Position numbers and translations under genes: made by a program. 64,000 nucleotides of DNA from Bacteroidota bacterium (GTDB lineage Bacteria > Bacteroidota > Bacteroidia > Cytophagales > Cyclobacteriaceae), in NCBI GenBank assembly GCA_018267275.1, contig JAFDYV010000008.1, positions 267,951 to 331,950 on the forward strand. The letters are read 5' to 3'. Below the pieces are notes generated by a model that saw only the letters and a list, made by a program, of their open reading frames with translations, did no database searches and was not told the DNA's origin. Positions 55,052 through 63,951 of the stretch are shown piece after piece (the first letter of the stretch is position 1; every line of letters begins with the position of its first letter).

Positions 55052-55690
55052 TCAGGGTGCGAGTCTATGAATGCTCCAAGCGCCATCTACCAAGTAATAA
55101 ACGATTCGATCGTGTAACCGGCTGGGGCGCCCTTGCCAAAATTCTATTTCGGTGGCATTTACTTGGTAACCACCCCACTGTTTGGGTTTAGGCAAGCTTT
55201 GCTCTCCGCGAAAGCGGTTTTCAATTTCCAGAGCGCGCTGGTCCAAAATGCTCCGGTCTTTGATGATGCTGCTTTGTGGTGAAGTCCAAGCTCCTACCTG
55301 GCTGCCGCGTGGCCTGCTCTGAAAGTACTTCTCGGCCGTTGCCTCGCTCACGCGAGTGGCCACACCTTCAATCCGAACCTGCCGCTCAAGCTCAGGCCAA
55401 AAGAATGTGAGTGCGCACGCGGGATTTACATCTAACTCTTTGCCTTTTTGGCTTTGGAGATTCGTGTAAAAAACAAATTGACCGTTTTCAATACCTTTCA
55501 GCAGAACAATTCGAGCCGAGGGACGTCCGTCTGCAGTTACGGTGGCCAACGTCATCGCGTTGGGTTCCATCACCTGCGCGGCAATGGCCTCTTGCATCCA
55601 TGTTTCAAATTGGGTGATTGGGTTCGCAGACACTGCTTTACTATCTAAACTTTTAAGCGAATATTCCTTCCTTATGTCTGCGAGTTCCAT
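55052..55690 (-). CDS. pdxH: Pyridoxamine 5'-phosphate oxidase
   Basis: FMN-dependent enzyme that makes pyridoxal 5'-phosphate from pyridoxamine or pyridoxine phosphate. The 212 residues match the family: MTLATVTADGRPSARIVLLKGI (FMN site, about 42-63), FVFYTNLQSQKGKELDVNPACAL, QVRIEGVATRVSEATAEKYFQSRP, and the C-terminal signature EFWQGRPSRLHDRIVYY through IHRLAP. The start at 55690 is suitable. It lies 8 bp from the convergent LRR gene and is divergent from the YqgE/AlgH gene. Confidence 0.97.
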   Translation of the reverse strand: MELADIRKEYSLKSLDSKAVSANPITQFETWMQEAIAAQVMEPNAMTLATVTADGRPSARIVLLKGIENGQFVFYTNLQSQKGKELDVNPACALTFFWPELERQVRIEGVATRVSEATAEKYFQSRPRGSQVGAWTSPQSSIIKDRSILDQRALEIENRFRGEQSLPKPKQWGGYQVNATEIEFWQGRPSRLHDRIVYYLVDGAWSIHRLAP

Positions 55691-55780
55691 GGCGTGTAAT
55701 TTTTCGAAAAATTACTAAATCATCAGTTTGCTTCTGATTGTTTTGCTTATTTTATTGTAACGAATTTTGGCACGTGCAGA

Positions 55781-56356
55781 ATGGATTATTTTAATTACCA
55801 GAATCGTTACCAACCGGAAAAAGGAAGGCTCTTGGCTTCTGAGCCATACTTGTCTGACCCAAATTTTGAGCGCACCATCATTTTGCTTACTGAGCACAAC
55901 GAGGAGGGTACCGTAGGCTTTGTACTCAACAAACCATCAGAATCACGAATAGGCGATGTGATGCCTGACATTACGCATATAGATTGCCCGGTGTTTGTGG
56001 GCGGCCCGGTGCAGCAAGATACCTTGCATTATATTCATCGCATTGAAGGCATAAGCGAGGCAATACCCATTACAGAGGGTATTTACTGGGGGGGCAACTT
56101 TGAGCAAATTTTACTGTTGATTGAGACGGGGCAAATCGATGAAGATAACATCAAGTTTTTTTTGGGGTACAGCGGCTGGTCTACTGGGCAACTAGAGGAG
56201 GAATTGAAAGTGAATTCGTGGATTGTAGGCAACCGTGCCGCCCAAGAACTGATTTTCGAAACTGAGCCCGATCAGATGTGGAAAAAGTCTTTAAAGAGCC
56301 TGGGGGGAAGATTTTCGATGTATTCCAATTACCCCGTGGATCCGTCCATGAATTAA
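55781..56356 (+). CDS. YqgE/AlgH-family protein
   Basis: A 191-residue member of UPF0301. Family features: RLLASEPYLSDPNFERTIILL at the N-terminus, VGFVLNKPSESRI, VFVGGPVQQDTLHYIH and WGGNFEQILLLI in the middle, and FFLGYSGWSTGQLEEELKVNSW. The fold is known but no biochemical role is established. AlgH was named for a possible part in alginate regulation, which is not informative here. A candidate promoter precedes it (ATTG, 21-bp spacer, GAATTTTG at 55762-55769). Confidence 0.92.
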   Translation: MDYFNYQNRYQPEKGRLLASEPYLSDPNFERTIILLTEHNEEGTVGFVLNKPSESRIGDVMPDITHIDCPVFVGGPVQQDTLHYIHRIEGISEAIPITEGIYWGGNFEQILLLIETGQIDEDNIKFFLGYSGWSTGQLEEELKVNSWIVGNRAAQELIFETEPDQMWKKSLKSLGGRFSMYSNYPVDPSMN

Positions 56357-56367
56357 TCTGATTTTAG

Positions 56368-56375
56368 TACTTTTG
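56368..56375 (+). promoter_or_regulatory. -7 box of the DUF349 gene
   Basis: TACTTTTG, a perfect TAnnTTTG match, 30 bp before the ATG at 56405. No good -33 element is visible 17-23 bp upstream. Confidence 0.45.
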
Positions 56376-56404
56376 TTTCCCTTAGAGAAAACGTGAAGTA
56401 GATT

Positions 56405-58234
56405 ATGACGACTGAAAACGGACTGCCTTTGCAGAATGACTTGCTGAACAGCGAGGTGCTTGATGTAACAATGCCGCAACCATTGGCCGAAGCTGCGCTG
56501 CACGATTTGGTGGAAGAAGAGAAGCCAATTGATTTTTCCCAGTTCTCCAAACACGATTTTGTTGCCTTGCTCAAAGATTTGAGTCGCGAAGAGGATTTTA
56601 AAAAGGTAGACCGCCTTTTGAAGGAGGCAAAACCGTTGTATGACGAAATTCGAGAGGGAGAAAAGCAGGCAGCCCTGCAACGGTTTTTGGCTGAAGGTGG
56701 TAAGAAAGACGATTTCGACTACCGTATTGATGAACTCGACCACCAGTTTGATGCGACATTAAAGTTGATTCGCGACCGCAGAAATCAGTATTACAAAAAC
56801 CTGGAAGAAAGGAAGGCTGAAGGGCTACGCATCAAGAATGAGATTTTAGAAAAACTGCGCGTGCTGGTGGATGGCGAAGATTCGCCCGCCACCTTCCATC
56901 AGTTTAAGGAGTTGCAACGCGAGTGGAAGAACTCCGGGCCGGTGCCTGCTAGTCATGCTAAGGAGATGTGGGCGAGCTACAACGCAATTATCGACCGCTT
57001 CTACGATCACCGAAATATTTACTTTGAGTTAAAGGAATTAGATAGAAAAAAGAATCTTGAGGCAAAACGCGAATTGGTTGCCAAAACCAATAGGTTGTTG
57101 ACGGAAAAATCCATCGCAGTCGCTGTTCGCGAGTTGAATGAGCTGCACAATGAGTTCAAACACATTGGCCCGGTGCCGAAAGAAGAGCAAGAGGCACTGT
57201 GGCAGTTGTTTAAAGGTGCATCTGACAAAGTATATGCAAAGCGCGATGAGTTTGTGGCCACATTGCAAGCTGAGCTGACAAAGAACATGGATGCAAAAAT
57301 CGCCTTGGGAGAGCTAGTGGCGGTTTTTGGCACGTTTACATCCGATAAAATCAAAGAGTGGAACCAAAAGACGAAAGAGATACTCGAACTGCAAAAGAAG
57401 TGGGATGCGATAGGTGGCGTGCCACGCTCCAAGCAAAAAGATGTAAATAAAAAGTTTTGGACGCCATTCAAGCAATTCTTCCACAACAAAAGCCTATTTT
57501 TTAAGAAGTTGGACGAAGAGCGGAACCAAAACTTGAAGTTGAAGGAAGAGATTGTCGCCAAGGCGGTGGCGTTAAAGGATAGTACGGATTGGGACAAGAC
57601 GAGCAATGAATTAAAGGCGCTTCAAGCACAATGGAAAGAAATAGGCCCTGTGCCGGAGAAACAGCGTGAAAAGGTTTTTGCCCAATTTAAAGAAGCATGC
57701 GATTTCTTTTTTGAGCAATTGCGTGGACTACAATCAAAAGCCAATCAAGAGCAACTTGATAATCTGGCAAAAAAGGAAGCGATCATCACTGAACTACAGC
57801 AAATGATGGAAACACAGGCGGTGACGCTTGATGTTATCCGTACCCTACAAGCCAAGTTCAATGAGATTGGGTTCGTTCCAAAGAAAGACGTAGCGTCTGT
57901 GCGTTCTCGATTTAATGAAAGCGTCTCCAAGGCACTTTCATCGATTGAAAATTTGAGCGCGGAAGATCGCAACGATGCCGAACTAGAGATTCAATTGCAT
58001 GGTTTGAAGAATGATCCTCAGGCAGACCGAAAGATTATCCATAAAGAACAAGTGGTACGTAAGCAGATTTCCAAAGTAGAGAACGACATTGCTGTACTTA
58101 GGAATAACTTAGCTTTCTTTGAACGGTCTAAGAATGCCGAACAAATGAAACAAGAGTACGGGAAGAAAGTAGAGGAATTGACCGACCACTTGCAGCACCT
58201 CAAGAAACAACTAAAAATGTTGAATCAGGCCTAA
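56405..58234 (+). CDS. DUF349-repeat coiled-coil protein
   Basis: A 609-residue, highly charged helical protein. It repeats a unit ending in a pattern WK.IGPVP with preceding and following helices: FKELQREWKNSGPVPASHAKE, LNELHNEFKHIGPVPKEEQE, ILELQKKWDAIGGVPRSKQK, LKALQAQWKEIGPVPEKQRE and LQAKFNEIGFVPKKD. These are five DUF349 units. The C-terminus (KVENDIAVLRNNLAFFERSK) is coiled coil. No enzymatic motif is present, and the biological role of DUF349 proteins is not settled. The tRNA-Thr locus follows. Confidence 0.9.
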   Translation: MTTENGLPLQNDLLNSEVLDVTMPQPLAEAALHDLVEEEKPIDFSQFSKHDFVALLKDLSREEDFKKVDRLLKEAKPLYDEIREGEKQAALQRFLAEGGKKDDFDYRIDELDHQFDATLKLIRDRRNQYYKNLEERKAEGLRIKNEILEKLRVLVDGEDSPATFHQFKELQREWKNSGPVPASHAKEMWASYNAIIDRFYDHRNIYFELKELDRKKNLEAKRELVAKTNRLLTEKSIAVAVRELNELHNEFKHIGPVPKEEQEALWQLFKGASDKVYAKRDEFVATLQAELTKNMDAKIALGELVAVFGTFTSDKIKEWNQKTKEILELQKKWDAIGGVPRSKQKDVNKKFWTPFKQFFHNKSLFFKKLDEERNQNLKLKEEIVAKAVALKDSTDWDKTSNELKALQAQWKEIGPVPEKQREKVFAQFKEACDFFFEQLRGLQSKANQEQLDNLAKKEAIITELQQMMETQAVTLDVIRTLQAKFNEIGFVPKKDVASVRSRFNESVSKALSSIENLSAEDRNDAELEIQLHGLKNDPQADRKIIHKEQVVRKQISKVENDIAVLRNNLAFFERSKNAEQMKQEYGKKVEELTDHLQHLKKQLKMLNQA

Positions 58235-58241
58235 CGGCAGG

Positions 58242-58272
58242 CTTGCAAAACCGGATTCTTGGCGTATTTTTG
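58242..58272 (+). promoter_or_regulatory. Promoter of the tRNA-Thr remnant and tRNA-Thr
   Basis: CTTG (58242-58245), 19-bp spacer, TATTTTTG (58265-58272), a perfect -7 box. Predicted transcription would start about 58276-58280, right at the tRNA-like remnant. Confidence 0.65.
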
Positions 58273-58282
58273 CGCCTCATTT

Positions 58283-58345
58283 GCCTCCTTATCTTAGCTG
58301 GTAGCGTCCCGCAATGTGCGGGATAATCAGTAGGTCGGAGGAAGG
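58283..58345 (+). pseudogene. Rearranged tRNA-Thr remnant with inserted hairpin
   Basis: 58283-58304 matches the first 22 bases of the intact tRNA-Thr at 20 positions. 58323-58336 matches its TAATCAGTAGGTCG stretch exactly. Between them a 7-bp hairpin (TCCCGCA-ATG-TGCGGGA, 58307-58323) replaces the anticodon-arm segment, and no T-arm follows. GGAGG (58337-58341) can still pair with CCTCC (58284-58288). It cannot fold as a charged tRNA. It lies directly behind the only good promoter. Confidence 0.65.
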
Positions 58346-58362
58346 AAAAAAAAGTAGTATAA

Positions 58363-58435
<73 letters not shown>

Positions 58436-58440
58436 CACCG

Positions 58441-58469
58441 AAACACCGCATTTCGCGGTGTTTTTTTTT
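58441..58469 (+). terminator. Intrinsic terminator after tRNA-Thr
   Basis: A 9-bp stem, AAACACCGC (58441-58449) with GCGGTGTTT (58455-58463), and a run of nine Ts (58461-58469), starting 5 bp after the tRNA. Confidence 0.9.
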
Positions 58470-58751
58470 GCTAAGTGAGCAAGTTTGTTCCTGTAAACCC
58501 CATTTTAAATAGATCGAAACGTTCTCAACTACATTAACCTTTTCACCCCCAAAAGTGTCGCATTAAACCCAACCTGGTTACCGCGTTAAGCGTTCAGTTG
58601 TGCCCATTCATCGTCTGCGAATCGTATTTGAACGTGATTATCGCCTTGCTAGTTAATATTCTTTAACTTTACCTGTTGAGTTCAGTCCTGTTAGGATCAC
58701 AACAAAGCATCCAACAGGAAATGTGTTGCCCTAGAATGCATTGTAAAAAAC
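58470..58751 (+). other. Intergenic leader region of the type B T9SS operon
   Basis: No ORF of note. TAACTTTA (58664-58671) is a one-mismatch -7 box with a TTG 15 bp upstream. At 58686-58719 a stem TCCTGTT-A-GGAT / ATCC-AACAGGA of 11 bp with one bulged A and an 11-nt loop lies 32 bp before the ATG at 58752. It has no T-run, so it is a leader hairpin rather than a terminator. Nothing else is seen in this stretch. Confidence 0.5.
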
Positions 58752-61406
58752 ATGACTAAGGGAAGGCTTTTATTGGTTTTCATTCTGCTACTTCAGGCGC
58801 ATTTGCTCAGTGGGCAGTCTTGTAATTGTCCGTCCACATGCAGCCCCTGTACAGGGGGTGGTTTAACCAGAATCGAATTAAAGTTTAATCAACCGGTTCC
58901 ACAACGAATAGAAGCGAACGCGTTTGACATAGGAGGTGTAAACCAATTTTCGAGCATAGTGCCTCCATTAGGAGTTGTGGTTTTGATTGGTTCGAAGCAG
59001 AACGACAGGTTTGTGGGCGATCAAGTTACGGTCAAAGTTAATGGTGTGGTAGATGCTGTGATCAATACCATGTGTAATGATAATGTGCTTGTGGGAAATA
59101 CCTACGGAAGCTTTACTGTAGTTGCAGCTGAAAGCAAAACGGGGGGTGCCGTTTGTTGCAACTCCACCGTCAATCAAATCATTCGCCCTACTATTACAAA
59201 TTGCCCGCCCAACATACAGACGGATGTGGTCGATCAGACTTGTTTTGGAGCAGTGACTTGGGTGCCACCCATCGCCTCTGACAATTGTCAAATTGTAAGT
59301 TTCAACGAGCAAAACAACTACAAGCCGGGTGATCTCTTTCCGCTTGGACGCACACAAGTTGTATACACTGCAATTGACAACAACGGACTCTCTCGCGATT
59401 GCATTTTTGAAGTTAGACGAGACGATAAGGCTCCACCGGAGTTCACAAGTTTTCCTTCTGATATCGTTGCTTTTGCAACCACGTCTTGCAACGCAGCTGT
59501 AACATGGGTACGGCCGGTAACCAATGATTGTGATGTCGTTTTTTTAAACCCTCCACCTCAAAGCTCAGGAGACCGGTTTCCAATTGGTATTACCAATTTG
59601 ACCTACGTTGCAACAGATGGTTCCAGCAATCGCACACAGCGTTCATTCAAAATAACCGTTATCGACAATGCAAAACCAACCTTTAATGTTGCGCCTGTTG
59701 ATATTACGGTGCCAGCAACAGATTGTGGTGCAGTTGTTTCTTGGGTGGAGCCAATCGCTGACGACAATTGCCCGGTAGGATTGACGGTGTCCAAAGACCA
59801 TGCTCCCGGTGAAACATTCCCGATCGGCATCACCCAGGTAAACTACGTTGCTACTGATGCTTCAGGCAATTCAACGCTGTTTAGCTTTAAAGTGAAAGTT
59901 GAAGACACATCGGCACCGATTATTTCTTCGATGCCAAACATCACGCAGTTTCTCACCACTGCATGCGATGTTGCAGTGAATTGGACCGACCCCGTAGTGA
60001 CGGACAACTGCAAATTTAAGGTAACTAGTAATTTCCGGCCGGGCGCCCGATTTGGGTTGGGAACTTTTAAGGTCACGTATACTGCGAAGGACAGTTCTCA
60101 AAATGTTTCAACATCATCATTTAATATAGTAATTCAGGACAACTCCTTGCCAGTGTTTACTGGCTGTATCACTTCCAGCATAGAGAAAGATGCTGACCCT
60201 GTTTCCTGTAAAGCAAAGGTCACGTGGTCGGTACCTATTGCCTCTGATAATTGCCTTGATGGTGTTACTTTACCTCCGTTCAATCCGGGGGATGAATTTT
60301 CGATTGGCACAACAGTGATCACATACATTGCCAAAGACAAGGCTGGAAATACTTCGCGGTGCGAGCTTAACATTGTTGTAAATGACAAAGCTGGGCCAAC
60401 CATCTCTTCTCAACCACCAGACATTACAGCAAGTGCAAATAGCGCTTGCCAAGCAAACGTAAGTTGGATTGTGCCCACGGCAACCGATGTTTGTAGTGGC
60501 CCGGTAACGTTTACCAGCAATTACAACCCAAATGACGCTTTCCCTCTGGGTAATAGTAGAGTTACTTACACTTTTAAGGATAATGCCAACAATACTTCGC
60601 AGGTCTTCTTTAACGTGCTGGTGAAGGACAATGCACCCCCAACCATTTCAGGGTGCCCGACTGATCTCGTTATATCATCAAGCGCCTCGTGCCAAGCTAT
60701 CGGCCAGTGGACTCCGCCAACCGTGCTTGATAATTGCTCAGGAGCGCTGGTGCCGACCTCCAACTTTAGGCCGGGAGATACATTTCCGGCTGGTGCAACC
60801 GAGGTGATATACCGCGCGGTTGATAACGCTGGGAATGCGGCCACCTGCAAATTCAATGTTTACGTAAGAAATGAAAGTATACCCACCATTGTAGGTTGTC
60901 CACAGGATATTGAAGTAAAAACCGATGAAACGGGGAAAGCAATTGTACGGTGGGATGAGCCCACTGCCACTGATCAGTGTGGAAATGTTCCATTAGCAGC
61001 CTCTCACCGCCCGAATACAGAGTTTGCCATTGGCACTACAAAAGTTACGTATGAATCTTCACCAAATTTGGCTGGCGTGCGGGCCCGTTGTGAGTTCAAT
61101 GTAGTTCTTTCCTTTAAAGAAGTTGAATTTGAAGTGGGGAAGGTTCTAACGCCAAATGGTGATCCCATCAATGATACTTGGCAAATTAGAGGCATTGAAA
61201 ACTTTAGTGAAAACGAAGTTTTAGTAGTGGATCGGTGGGGTAGTAAGATTTTTGAAGCGGCAAGGTACGATAACAGTAAAGTGGTTTGGAATGGTACGAA
61301 TTCTTCCGGAGCGATTGTACCTACTGGCACGTATTTCTATTCAATTGTCGTTTCATTTCTTGGTAAAAGGGTGGAAAAGAGAGGTTCTGTTGAGGTAGTG
61401 AAATGA
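58752..61406 (+). CDS. HYR-repeat T9SS substrate with type B (gliding-type) C-terminal domain
   Basis: An 884-residue secreted protein. The signal peptide (about 1-21, ending LLSGQ) is followed by a cysteine-rich start and a beta-rich domain to about 145. Then come eight HYR/immunoglobulin-like repeats of about 80 aa, each with the pattern PxITxCPxDI...C.A.V.W..P.A.DNC (for example PPDITASANSACQANVSWIV, PVDITVPATDCGAVVSWVEP). The C-terminus (about 795-884) is a gliding-motility-type sorting domain: LTPNGDPINDTWQIRGIENF, VVDRWGSKIFEA, GTYFYSIVVSF. It begins the trio with PorP/SprF (1 bp gap) and the PorE-like protein. It is probably exported to the surface by T9SS and held there by its neighbours. 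Confidence 0.94.
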   Translation: MTKGRLLLVFILLLQAHLLSGQSCNCPSTCSPCTGGGLTRIELKFNQPVPQRIEANAFDIGGVNQFSSIVPPLGVVVLIGSKQNDRFVGDQVTVKVNGVVDAVINTMCNDNVLVGNTYGSFTVVAAESKTGGAVCCNSTVNQIIRPTITNCPPNIQTDVVDQTCFGAVTWVPPIASDNCQIVSFNEQNNYKPGDLFPLGRTQVVYTAIDNNGLSRDCIFEVRRDDKAPPEFTSFPSDIVAFATTSCNAAVTWVRPVTNDCDVVFLNPPPQSSGDRFPIGITNLTYVATDGSSNRTQRSFKITVIDNAKPTFNVAPVDITVPATDCGAVVSWVEPIADDNCPVGLTVSKDHAPGETFPIGITQVNYVATDASGNSTLFSFKVKVEDTSAPIISSMPNITQFLTTACDVAVNWTDPVVTDNCKFKVTSNFRPGARFGLGTFKVTYTAKDSSQNVSTSSFNIVIQDNSLPVFTGCITSSIEKDADPVSCKAKVTWSVPIASDNCLDGVTLPPFNPGDEFSIGTTVITYIAKDKAGNTSRCELNIVVNDKAGPTISSQPPDITASANSACQANVSWIVPTATDVCSGPVTFTSNYNPNDAFPLGNSRVTYTFKDNANNTSQVFFNVLVKDNAPPTISGCPTDLVISSSASCQAIGQWTPPTVLDNCSGALVPTSNFRPGDTFPAGATEVIYRAVDNAGNAATCKFNVYVRNESIPTIVGCPQDIEVKTDETGKAIVRWDEPTATDQCGNVPLAASHRPNTEFAIGTTKVTYESSPNLAGVRARCEFNVVLSFKEVEFEVGKVLTPNGDPINDTWQIRGIENFSENEVLVVDRWGSKIFEAARYDNSKVVWNGTNSSGAIVPTGTYFYSIVVSFLGKRVEKRGSVEVVK

Positions 61407-61407
61407 C

Positions 61408-62328
61408 ATGAGCTGCCCTTTGAACCTCTATAGAATATGTTTAATAGCGCTAGCGGTGCTTGGATGTGCCAGAAGCGATGCGCAACAAAAACCACAATTT
61501 ACCCAATATATGTTCAATGGCTTGGTGATTAATCCAGCTTATGCAGGTGCCGATGAGGCACTCAGCCTTACATTAATTGACCGGCACCAATGGGTAGGGG
61601 TTGAGAATGCGCCTACTACCCAAACGCTGGCAGCACATACCTTAGTTCGTAAGAAAAAAGTTGGAGTTGGGCTTTCAGTGATCAATGACAAGATTGGCGT
61701 TTATCAAAACATCAATGCGCTAGGGAGCTTTGCATACCATATTCAAACCGGCAAAGATTCTTATTTGTCGATGGGCTTACAAGCAGGGTTCAACAACAAC
61801 AGAGCCAACTATCTTTCATTGCAGGGAAATTCAAATGACCCCAATTTGGCTAGTTCAATCAATGAGACTTACTTCGACTTTGGCTTCGGCATTTACTTTC
61901 GAAGTCCACGCTTTCACATGGGCCTTTCCTCACCTCAGTTTGTGCCGAAACAAATTGTAGTGGATCAATCTGCAAATTTGAAAATTGGGGATACTCATTA
62001 TTTCTTGTTTTCGAAATATAGAATACCATTAAGTCATAACTGGGATCTCGAGCCCAGCACACTTGTGAAATATGTGCCTGCGCTACCTCTTTCCTATGAT
62101 GTTAACCTCAATTTGATCTATCGGAGAATACTTACCACTGGATTTTCATATCGTGGAAATGAATCCGTTGATTTTTTGTTGCGAGCTCAAGTTTCCCCGC
62201 AGCTGCAGTTTGGTTACGCATACGACTATCCAATAGGCCCAACCACTAAGTTGGGCAGCGGGTCGCATGAGTTGATGGTAAACTATGTATTTAAGTATAT
62301 CAGAAAGAACGTTTCTTCCCCCAGATAG
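61408..62328 (+). CDS. PorP/SprF-family T9SS outer-membrane protein
   Basis: A 306-residue outer-membrane protein of the PorP/SprF family, which anchors or docks specific type B T9SS substrates. The signal segment has a Cys (VLGCARSDAQQ), and the hallmark start of the mature part is QFTQYMFNGLVINPAYAGADEALSLTLIDRHQWVG. It contains barrel strands such as SYLSMGLQAGFNNNRANY and FDFGFGIYFRSPRFHMGLS, and ends FGYAYDYPIGPTTKLGSGSHELMVNYVF. Starting 1 bp after the type B gene and ending 2 bp before the PorE-like gene, it is very likely the partner of both. Confidence 0.95.
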   Translation: MSCPLNLYRICLIALAVLGCARSDAQQKPQFTQYMFNGLVINPAYAGADEALSLTLIDRHQWVGVENAPTTQTLAAHTLVRKKKVGVGLSVINDKIGVYQNINALGSFAYHIQTGKDSYLSMGLQAGFNNNRANYLSLQGNSNDPNLASSINETYFDFGFGIYFRSPRFHMGLSSPQFVPKQIVVDQSANLKIGDTHYFLFSKYRIPLSHNWDLEPSTLVKYVPALPLSYDVNLNLIYRRILTTGFSYRGNESVDFLLRAQVSPQLQFGYAYDYPIGPTTKLGSGSHELMVNYVFKYIRKNVSSPR

Positions 62329-62330
62329 CC

Positions 62331-63947
62331 GTGTTAAAAAGTATAAGAGAAGTTGGGCTTATTCTTATTGCCGTATCAATGGGCATTATCGGGCCGGTAA
62401 ACGCGCAGAACTCGGTTGCTAGCTTGTTTGCAAGTGATTATTCTATTGCAGATAAGTACTATCAGGATAGGGATTATAAAAATGCCCTGAGACTTTACGT
62501 TGCATGTGCCAGAAAAAAACAGGCGAGCAGTTCGATTTATTTAAGGATAGCGCGATGCTATTACCACCTTAAGGAATACAAAAAGGCAATTGAGAATTAT
62601 GAGACAAGTTTGGAGGCGGGCGATTTACCCAAAGCCGATCTGCTGAACTATGCTGAAGCCAACGCGGCAATTTTGAACTACAAAACAGCGACCGCGCTCT
62701 ATAAGAAGTACCTTCAAGTGGATCCGGATAATGAATTGGTGGTTCGGAAAATTTGGCGTTTGGACAACATGCAATATTTGTTTGAAGATTCGGCACATTA
62801 TGCCCTTCGGCCAGTACCATTAAATACCACGAGTGCGGAAATGTGCGCCTCGCTCTATGGTGGTGGCTTAGTGTTCATGTCCAACCGAGACACTCTAAAA
62901 GTGATTAAGAATGTAAATGGATCGGGTGTAGGAGGTTTTTATGAACTGTATTTTGCTGAGGTAAAGCAAGACTCTACAAGTGTAAGCTCAAAGCTTCAGT
63001 TCGAAAAGGCAACTCATTTTGGCAAAGGCCTGACTTCAAAATATAACACGGGGCCGGTGGCTTTTTTCGATAAAGAAAGGCAGGTTGCTGTTATCGCTTC
63101 ATCTTCCACCCCAGGCCGAGATCGGCCAAGAACGCTAGGGCTTTATTTCGGTGTGAAGAAGAATGGTCGTTGGGAGATTGATCGTTCGTTCACTCATAAT
63201 AGTGAACAGTATTCGATTTATGATGTAACGATCGATGAATCCGGAAAAACACTGTTCTTTTCTTCGGACCGCACTGGCGGGTTTGGTGGAAAAGATCTTT
63301 ACAAGTCGGAGCTGAAAGACGGCCTTTGGTCTACACCGCTTAACTTAGGTGACGAAATTAACACACCAAAAGATGAAGCGTACCCATTTCTCCATAACAG
63401 ACACACCTTATATTTTTCTTCTAACGGTTTGCCGGGGTTGGGAGAGATGGACGTGTTTAAGTCGAACGTTAGCCCAAACGGTTTTGATGAGCCTCAGAAT
63501 GTGGGTTACCCCATCAATTCAAGCAAAGACGATTTTGGGTTTGTTTTAGACTCGCTCGGCACCCACGGGTACATTTCGTCCAATCGAAAAAATGGTGGCT
63601 ATGATGATGATCTTTATGAATTTGATATGGACCTGCAGACGTACCCACTCTCTATTTCCGGTACAATCAAGTACAAAGAACACACTTGGACAGAAGATAC
63701 TGAGTTGAAGATTATGGCCTCAGCAAGAGTTTCGCTGGTGGATAACTTGAGGAATGTAAGCGTCTTTGAGACTACAAGCGATCGAAACGGTCATTTTTCG
63801 GTTTTGATTCCTTATTTTAGCGAGTATTTTATTCGAATAATTGGTGTGGAGGGCGATGAACATAAAGCCAGTCTGGAGATATTGAAATACAGAAAGGAAT
63901 TAAGTTCGTACGAAATTGTGATTATCAAAGACCTCTTTGCAAAGTAG
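62331..63947 (+). CDS. PorE-like TPR / PD40 beta-propeller protein without OmpA domain
   Basis: A 538-residue protein with a GTG start at 62331. The hydrophobic N-terminus (VGLILIAVSMGIIGPVNAQ) is a signal peptide. TPR repeats follow (ADKYYQDRDYKNALRLYVAC; IARCYYHLKEYKKAIENYET). About 150-430 is a PD40/WD40-like propeller (GKTLFFSSDRTGGFGGKDLYKSEL, HTLYFSSNGLPGLGEMDVFK, GYISSNRKNGGYDDDLYEF). The end, about 440-538, resembles a carboxypeptidase-regulatory-like beta domain (SGTIKYKEH, then ETTSDRNGHFSVLIPYFSEY). In T9SS, PorE couples this architecture to a peptidoglycan-binding OmpA domain, which is not present here. It could work with PorP as a dedicated substrate-anchoring accessory. Confidence 0.85.
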   Translation: MLKSIREVGLILIAVSMGIIGPVNAQNSVASLFASDYSIADKYYQDRDYKNALRLYVACARKKQASSSIYLRIARCYYHLKEYKKAIENYETSLEAGDLPKADLLNYAEANAAILNYKTATALYKKYLQVDPDNELVVRKIWRLDNMQYLFEDSAHYALRPVPLNTTSAEMCASLYGGGLVFMSNRDTLKVIKNVNGSGVGGFYELYFAEVKQDSTSVSSKLQFEKATHFGKGLTSKYNTGPVAFFDKERQVAVIASSSTPGRDRPRTLGLYFGVKKNGRWEIDRSFTHNSEQYSIYDVTIDESGKTLFFSSDRTGGFGGKDLYKSELKDGLWSTPLNLGDEINTPKDEAYPFLHNRHTLYFSSNGLPGLGEMDVFKSNVSPNGFDEPQNVGYPINSSKDDFGFVLDSLGTHGYISSNRKNGGYDDDLYEFDMDLQTYPLSISGTIKYKEHTWTEDTELKIMASARVSLVDNLRNVSVFETTSDRNGHFSVLIPYFSEYFIRIIGVEGDEHKASLEILKYRKELSSYEIVIIKDLFAK

Positions 63948-63951
63948 TAAA

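Noticed and set aside
58283..58345. A second functional tRNA
   Set aside because: No T-arm, broken D-stem and no U33 in the loop of the inserted hairpin.
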